From Candidatus Moraniibacteriota bacterium (GTDB taxonomy: Bacteria; Patescibacteriota; Minisyncoccia; Moranbacterales; GCA-2747515): DNA of 10,249 nt. A model generated the notes under the pieces. The model saw only the letters and a list, made by a program, of their open reading frames with translations, did no database searches and was not told where the DNA came from. Below are positions 7,364 through 10,249 of the stretch, piece by piece; the stretch's first letter is position 1; every line of letters starts with the position of its first letter. A program made the translations under genes and the position numbers. Location of the stretch: NCBI GenBank assembly GCA_029933995.1, contig JAOZNB010000044.1, forward strand, positions 1 to 10,249, read 5' to 3'.

Positions 7364-7870
7364 ATGGCATTATTGGGTACATTTTTTCTAGGATTATTTA
7401 TAGCATGTGCATCATTAATTGTGCAAGTATTTACTAGTGTAATTGCAGAACTTTTTTTTGGTATATCACTAGATTTTCAATATTCTACTACAGACACCAT
7501 TATTTATGTCATTTCATTAATGTTACTAGCATCAATAATAGAAGAGTCACTACGTTACATCGCAATTAAAAAAAATGTCACAAAACATGTAAAAAATATA
7601 AACTCACTATTTACGTATGGTATTTTATTTGGATTTGGATTTGCAACTTTTGAAATAATACTAATATCACTTAGTTACGGACTTACCAATATTCCATCAA
7701 TACTGGACATATTGCCTATTTTTTCTATTCATATATTGTTAAGTATATTTTTATTATTTATCACAAAAAAAGATAAATCCATTGAACACGATACCCCCTA
7801 TATTATCACAGCAATATTACTCCATACATTTAGTAACTTCATATTATATCAATTACTAATGTCAACATAA
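7364..7870 (+). CDS. PrsW-like intramembrane protease candidate
   Basis: A 168-residue membrane protein with about five hydrophobic segments. It carries spaced polar motifs inside the helices that fit the PrsW/CPBP group of intramembrane proteases: EE at 60-61 in ASIIEESLRY (EExxR), F93xxxE97 in FGFATFE, H123 in SIHILLS, and H154xxxN158 in LLHTFSN. In Bacillus, PrsW cleaves the anti-sigma factor RsiW; CPBP relatives process other membrane proteins. FxxxE leans towards PrsW, HxxxN towards CPBP, so the subfamily is uncertain. It starts 10 bases after valS, has no clear ribosome site (ATTAGA before ATG) and probably shares the valS transcript. An ECF sigma factor lies about 3.9 kb away, but no anti-sigma substrate is visible in the window. 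The substrate is unknown, and catalysis is inferred from motifs only. Confidence 0.65.
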   Translation: MALLGTFFLGLFIACASLIVQVFTSVIAELFFGISLDFQYSTTDTIIYVISLMLLASIIEESLRYIAIKKNVTKHVKNINSLFTYGILFGFGFATFEIILISLSYGLTNIPSILDILPIFSIHILLSIFLLFITKKDKSIEHDTPYIITAILLHTFSNFILYQLLMST

Positions 7871-7874
7871 TGAC

Positions 7875-7883
7875 TTATCCACA
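7875..7883 (+). promoter_or_regulatory. Consensus DnaA box (TTATCCACA)
   Basis: A perfect match to the E. coli DnaA 9-mer, in the gap between the PrsW-like gene and hsp20 and 8 bases upstream of the hsp20 -35. A single box is not an origin; it could be a DnaA regulatory site, part of a DnaA-titrating locus, or chance. A rough estimate for this base composition puts a chance hit in 10 kb at about one in ten. Confidence 0.4.
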
Positions 7884-7890
7884 TATCATC

Positions 7891-7919
7891 TTGCATGAAT
7901 TATATTTATATTCTATAAT
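7891..7919 (+). promoter_or_regulatory. Sigma-70-type promoter of hsp20
   Basis: TTGCAT (7891-7896) and a consensus TATAAT (7914-7919) are separated by 17 bases, the best promoter in the window. The start would be near 7926, about 31 bases before the ATG at 7957. An inverted repeat (7898-7931) straddles the -10, so the promoter looks repressible. Confidence 0.7.
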
Positions 7920-7931
7920 GTAAATATAATT
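7898..7931. promoter_or_regulatory. 11-bp inverted repeat over the hsp20 promoter (operator candidate)
   Basis: AATTATATTTA (7898-7908) is a perfect inverted match to TAAATATAATT (7921-7931), with 12 bases between that contain the TATAAT -10. Only the right arm would be transcribed, so it fits a protein-binding dyad better than an RNA thermometer hairpin. It is not the HrcA/CIRCE sequence, though a long dyad at a heat-shock promoter recalls that arrangement. The arms are pure A/T, which raises the chance of coincidence. Confidence 0.5.
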
Positions 7932-7956
7932 GTATTGAAGAAATTAATCAAATATT

Positions 7957-8493
7957 ATGAAAAAAGAAAAAAAGTCATTTCTCAATAGATTTTCTGGCGG
8001 ATCTTCTGAGACTGAACCACAGATGGTACAAGAGGAGCAACCAATGTCAATGCCAGTATATGCTGAGGAAGAAGAGACTCCTATGCAAGTAGAACAATAT
8101 CAAGAAGAGGAACCTCAAACACAAGAAGGTTGGGCCAATGAAGAAGTAGAAACTGATGATTCAGAAGGACAACTAACAATTGACGTATACCAAACTGAAA
8201 CTGAAATTGTTATAAAATCAACGATTGCTGGTGTAAAGCCTGAAGATTTAGATGTATCAATTAGTAATGACATGTTGACAATTAAGGGTGATCGAAAAAA
8301 TGAAGAAATGGTAGATAATAATAGCTATTATTATCGTGAATGTTATTGGGGATCTTTTTCTAGGTCTGTTGTGTTGCCAATGGATGTTTTAGCAGACAAG
8401 ATTGATGCTACACTAAAAAATGGAATTCTAACAATTCGTTTACCAAAAGCAGACGTAACCAAAACAAAGAAGATTCAGGTAAGAGGTTTTTAA
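7957..8493 (+). CDS. Hsp20 / alpha-crystallin family small heat-shock protein
   Basis: ATP-independent holdase chaperone that binds unfolding proteins in the cytoplasm as an oligomer. Of 178 residues, about 72-164 form the alpha-crystallin domain: GQLTIDVYQTETEIVIKSTI, GVKPEDLDVSISNDMLTIKG, RECYWGSFSRSVVLP, and the signature NGILTIRLPK (155-164). The C-terminal tail is short (ADVTKTKKIQVRGF); an IxI-type anchor appears only as weak IQV. The N-terminal arm (1-71) is a basic start, MKKEKKSFLNRF, then a low-complexity stretch rich in Glu, Gln and Met, much more acidic than most Hsp20 arms. ATG at 7957 is the first start and has no Shine-Dalgarno sequence. The gene stands alone between its own promoter, which carries an inverted repeat, and an intrinsic terminator at 8531-8557. 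It is therefore probably an independently regulated stress gene. Confidence 0.95.
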   Translation: MKKEKKSFLNRFSGGSSETEPQMVQEEQPMSMPVYAEEEETPMQVEQYQEEEPQTQEGWANEEVETDDSEGQLTIDVYQTETEIVIKSTIAGVKPEDLDVSISNDMLTIKGDRKNEEMVDNNSYYYRECYWGSFSRSVVLPMDVLADKIDATLKNGILTIRLPKADVTKTKKIQVRGF

Positions 8494-8530
8494 TCTAATT
8501 ATCTTAAATATTCTTTTATATAAAATTTTT

Positions 8531-8557
8531 GGAGGGTTGTTAAAACCCTCCTTTTTT
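8531..8557 (+). terminator. Intrinsic terminator after hsp20
   Basis: GGAGGGTT and AACCCTCC form a perfect 8-bp stem with a 5-base loop (GTTAA), followed directly by T6. It begins 37 bases after the hsp20 stop and is the only GC-rich hairpin with a T tract in the window. Confidence 0.93.
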
Positions 8558-8572
8558 GCCCAATAGTCTATT

Positions 8573-8581
8573 TTATACACA
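8573..8581 (+). promoter_or_regulatory. Variant DnaA box (TTATACACA) overlapping a possible vanW -10
   Basis: Fits the relaxed DnaA consensus TTATNCACA and lies in the gap between the hsp20 terminator and vanW, on the same strand as the box at 7875-7883. TATACA at 8574-8579 within it could be the vanW -10, about 22 bases before the ATG at 8602, but no good -35 is present. Both readings are tentative. Confidence 0.3.
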
Positions 8582-8601
8582 ACAACTAATATCCTGAGGT
8601 T

Positions 8602-9873
8602 ATGACAATATTCAAAACAATTACAACACTATCTGTTATTATTAGCTTTTTACCAATAACTGCATTTGCTATTGATGAAGATTTCTCAAGTAACGCCATA
8701 CAACTCACACTTGATAACTCAACAGTAGAATATATAACATTATCTGACATAACAAATTTCACACGCAAAATACCTTTTTTCACATATAACCCAGATTATT
8801 CAAATGAAATTGAAGCAAATATTCTTTGCATAGACAAAACTGAACCATGTTTACTTACGGCATCTACGCGACAATCCTTTTCAGTACAAAATAATGTTTT
8901 TACAACAGTAGACGAAGATAATATAAAATCATTTGTAGAAGATATAACTCGTAAAATAAATATTGATCCAAATAATGCTAAATTACATTTTAATATAGAT
9001 ACACAAACCACTAGCGAACTCACACCACATACTGATGGTATTTCTATAGATATTGCTGATACCACTCAAAAAATCATAGAAGCTCTATCAACTGACAATA
9101 TGACACCTATAGAGCTATCCTACACAAAAACTCCAGCACAAATTACCAGTGAAACTGCCTCTAACCTGGGAATAAAGGAACTCCTGGGAGAGGGTGTCTC
9201 TAATTTTAGAGGATCTACAAAAAGTCGTATCCACAACATAACCACAGCTGCTAAAAGATTTGATGGATTAGTAATTGCACCAAATGAAGAGTTTTCTTTT
9301 GTGTCTGTACTAGGCCCTGTTGACGGTGAGCATGGCTATAAAGAAGAACTAGTTATACGAGACAATGAAACAAAGCCTGAATATGGTGGTGGTATATGCC
9401 AAGTATCTACAACAGTTTTTAGGGGAGCAATTTACACAGGTATGAAAATAACCCAAAGACATAATCATTCATACCCCGTCCATTATTATACTCCCACAGG
9501 ATTTGATGCAACAGTATACATTCCTGCACCTGATTTTCGATTTATAAATAATACACCTGGACATATTTTACTCAATATGAAAATAGAAGCTACCGAATTA
9601 ATTTTCAAATACTATGGTACTAACGACAACAGAACTACTGTTATGGACGGTCCCTATGTCACTGAACGTCAAAGTAACGGCGCAATGAAAACCTATTTTA
9701 CACAAGTGGTAAAAAATAAATCTGGCGAAACAATTATTGATGATATATTTAAAAGCACCTACAAATCACCTGCTGACTATCCTCATCCAGGAGATGTGGC
9801 AAAGCTAACTGAAAAACCTAACAACTGGTCAAAAAGTCAATGGAAAGACTACAAAATAGTAAATGGAATTTAA
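8602..9873 (+). CDS. Exported VanW-family (YoaR-like) envelope protein
   Basis: A 423-residue protein with a signal peptide (basic K5, hydrophobic 8-20, likely cut after TAFA at about residue 23). It should act outside the cytoplasmic membrane, secreted or attached. The middle (about 95-180) resembles the peptidoglycan-binding-like domain that precedes VanW domains in YoaR proteins. The VanW domain spans about 205-335: SRIHNITTAAKRFDGLVIAPNEEFSF, then the hallmark GGGICQVSTT (262-271), then HNHSYPVHYY. A C-terminal beta-rich segment follows (about 345-390). VanW is found in vancomycin-resistance clusters of some Gram-positives but its biochemical activity is unresolved. There are no van resistance genes here, so a cell-wall role is inferred and resistance is not. 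C76 and C83 could form a disulfide. The start is fixed by the signal peptide; GAGG at 8596-8599 is only 2 bases from the ATG, too close for normal spacing. Confidence 0.9.
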   Translation: MTIFKTITTLSVIISFLPITAFAIDEDFSSNAIQLTLDNSTVEYITLSDITNFTRKIPFFTYNPDYSNEIEANILCIDKTEPCLLTASTRQSFSVQNNVFTTVDEDNIKSFVEDITRKINIDPNNAKLHFNIDTQTTSELTPHTDGISIDIADTTQKIIEALSTDNMTPIELSYTKTPAQITSETASNLGIKELLGEGVSNFRGSTKSRIHNITTAAKRFDGLVIAPNEEFSFVSVLGPVDGEHGYKEELVIRDNETKPEYGGGICQVSTTVFRGAIYTGMKITQRHNHSYPVHYYTPTGFDATVYIPAPDFRFINNTPGHILLNMKIEATELIFKYYGTNDNRTTVMDGPYVTERQSNGAMKTYFTQVVKNKSGETIIDDIFKSTYKSPADYPHPGDVAKLTEKPNNWSKSQWKDYKIVNGI

Positions 9874-9881
9874 ATATTTAT

Positions 9882-10249
9882 TTAATTTTTTGGACCTTCT
9901 TTAATGTAAATATCATGTTTTTGATATGGAATTTCTATTCCATATTTATTTAGGTTGTCATATATTTGAGTATTTAACTCATCAATAGCTTGTCCTTTTT
10001 CTGAAGCCTCTTCAATCCAACAAAGTAATTTGAAGGCCATGCTTGACTCAGCAAACTCTACAAAACGTGCAATCGGAAAAGGATCATCAACAACATATGA
10101 ACAGTCTTCGGCTACTAAAATGAGTATTTTTTTAACCATACGTACATCTGAACCATACGCAACATGAATATCTACATCTATTCTAGTCTTACGTGATGGT
10201 CCTCCAGATTCATTTACTACTGGTGTATTTCCCATAATTGAATTTGGTA
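9882..10249 (-). CDS. MscS-type mechanosensitive channel, C-terminal part (partial)
   Basis: The C-terminal cytoplasmic domain of a small-conductance mechanosensitive channel, which opens under membrane tension to release solutes on osmotic downshock. The minus-strand frame continues past the ATG at 10235 to the window edge and adds PNSI, so PNSIMGNTPVVN matches the MscS beta-domain phrase (V/I)PNS...PVxN. The ATG is therefore internal and the real start and pore helices lie outside. Further landmarks are RIDVDIHVAYGSDV followed by VKKIL, the region FVEFAESSMAFKLLCWI, then LNTQIYDNLNKYGIEIPYQKHDIYI, all in the family's order; IEIPYPQ-like sequence near the end is diagnostic. The stop TAA (9882-9884) is followed by only 8 bases before the convergent vanW stop, and no terminator hairpin is visible between them. 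Confidence 0.93.
   Translation of the reverse strand, partial: PNSIMGNTPVVNESGGPSRKTRIDVDIHVAYGSDVRMVKKILILVAEDCSYVVDDPFPIARFVEFAESSMAFKLLCWIEEASEKGQAIDELNTQIYDNLNKYGIEIPYQKHDIYIKEGPKN

Noticed and set aside
7871..7956. CIRCE (HrcA) element or RNA thermometer upstream of hsp20
   Set aside because: No TTAGCACTC/GAGTGCTAA is present, and only one arm of the inverted repeat would be transcribed.
4388..9065. Opposite-strand or off-frame open frames inside tsaD, valS and vanW (for example 5673-5900, 5906-6181, 8796-9065)
   Set aside because: They lie entirely within well-identified genes and show no protein-like motifs or start signals.
10233..10235. ATG at 10235 as the start of a small 117-residue protein
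   Set aside because: The frame is open upstream to the window edge and adds PNSI, completing a known MscS motif, so the gene is truncated by the window.
1..10249. CRISPR array, transposon, tRNA or rRNA gene, or replication origin
   Set aside because: No regular short repeats with spacers, transposase, terminal repeats, cloverleaf or rRNA sequence seen; two DnaA boxes 700 bases apart do not make an origin.

Overview
The window is about two-thirds A+T and gene-dense. It looks like a Candidate Phyla Radiation (Patescibacteria) genome or a similar small, low-GC bacterium. The evidence is gene character: a repeat-rich secreted FG-GAP/Fn3-like protein, an Hsp20 with a long acidic arm, a VanW/YoaR-type envelope protein, short intergenic gaps, almost no Shine-Dalgarno sequences and TAA as the only stop codon seen. 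The phylum assignment is inference from protein style; no rRNA or other marker is present. The standard genetic code fits.

Left block (1-3495, all minus strand). From right to left: an ECF-type sigma factor (2896-3495), a 12-helix major facilitator transporter (1662-2843), and a large secreted FG-GAP repeat protein (1-1582, running off the left edge). The last gene is split by two apparent frameshifts. One lies in an A7 tract inside the signal peptide (1531-1537). The other lies between 453 and 487, after the Fn3-like domain. Restoring both frames gives one continuous protein: signal peptide, three FG-GAP units with Ca-binding loops, an Fn3-like domain, then further beta-rich modules.

Right block (3574-9873, all plus strand). 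It starts with tsaD (tRNA t6A synthesis) and valS (valyl-tRNA synthetase), then a PrsW-like intramembrane protease candidate 10 bases after valS. An hsp20 small heat-shock gene follows, ended by a clear intrinsic terminator, and then a VanW-family exported protein. At the right edge the C-terminal part of an MscS-type mechanosensitive channel (9882-10249, minus) converges on vanW with an 8-base gap.

Regulatory signals are clear for such an AT-rich sequence. Sigma-70-type promoters with 17-base spacers precede the FG-GAP gene, tsaD, valS and hsp20, and an extended -10 precedes the transporter gene. Two of these promoters carry palindromes: an 11-bp inverted repeat around the hsp20 -10 region and a 15-bp near-operator at the FG-GAP promoter. 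A consensus DnaA box (7875-7883) and a variant (8573-8581) lie in the gaps flanking hsp20.

Functionally the window mixes translation housekeeping (tsaD, valS) with envelope and stress genes (ECF sigma, PrsW-like protease, Hsp20, VanW, MscS, surface protein). I see no CRISPR array, transposon, tRNA or obvious defence system. The best candidates for something new are the possible on/off switching of the surface protein and the operator-like dyads.
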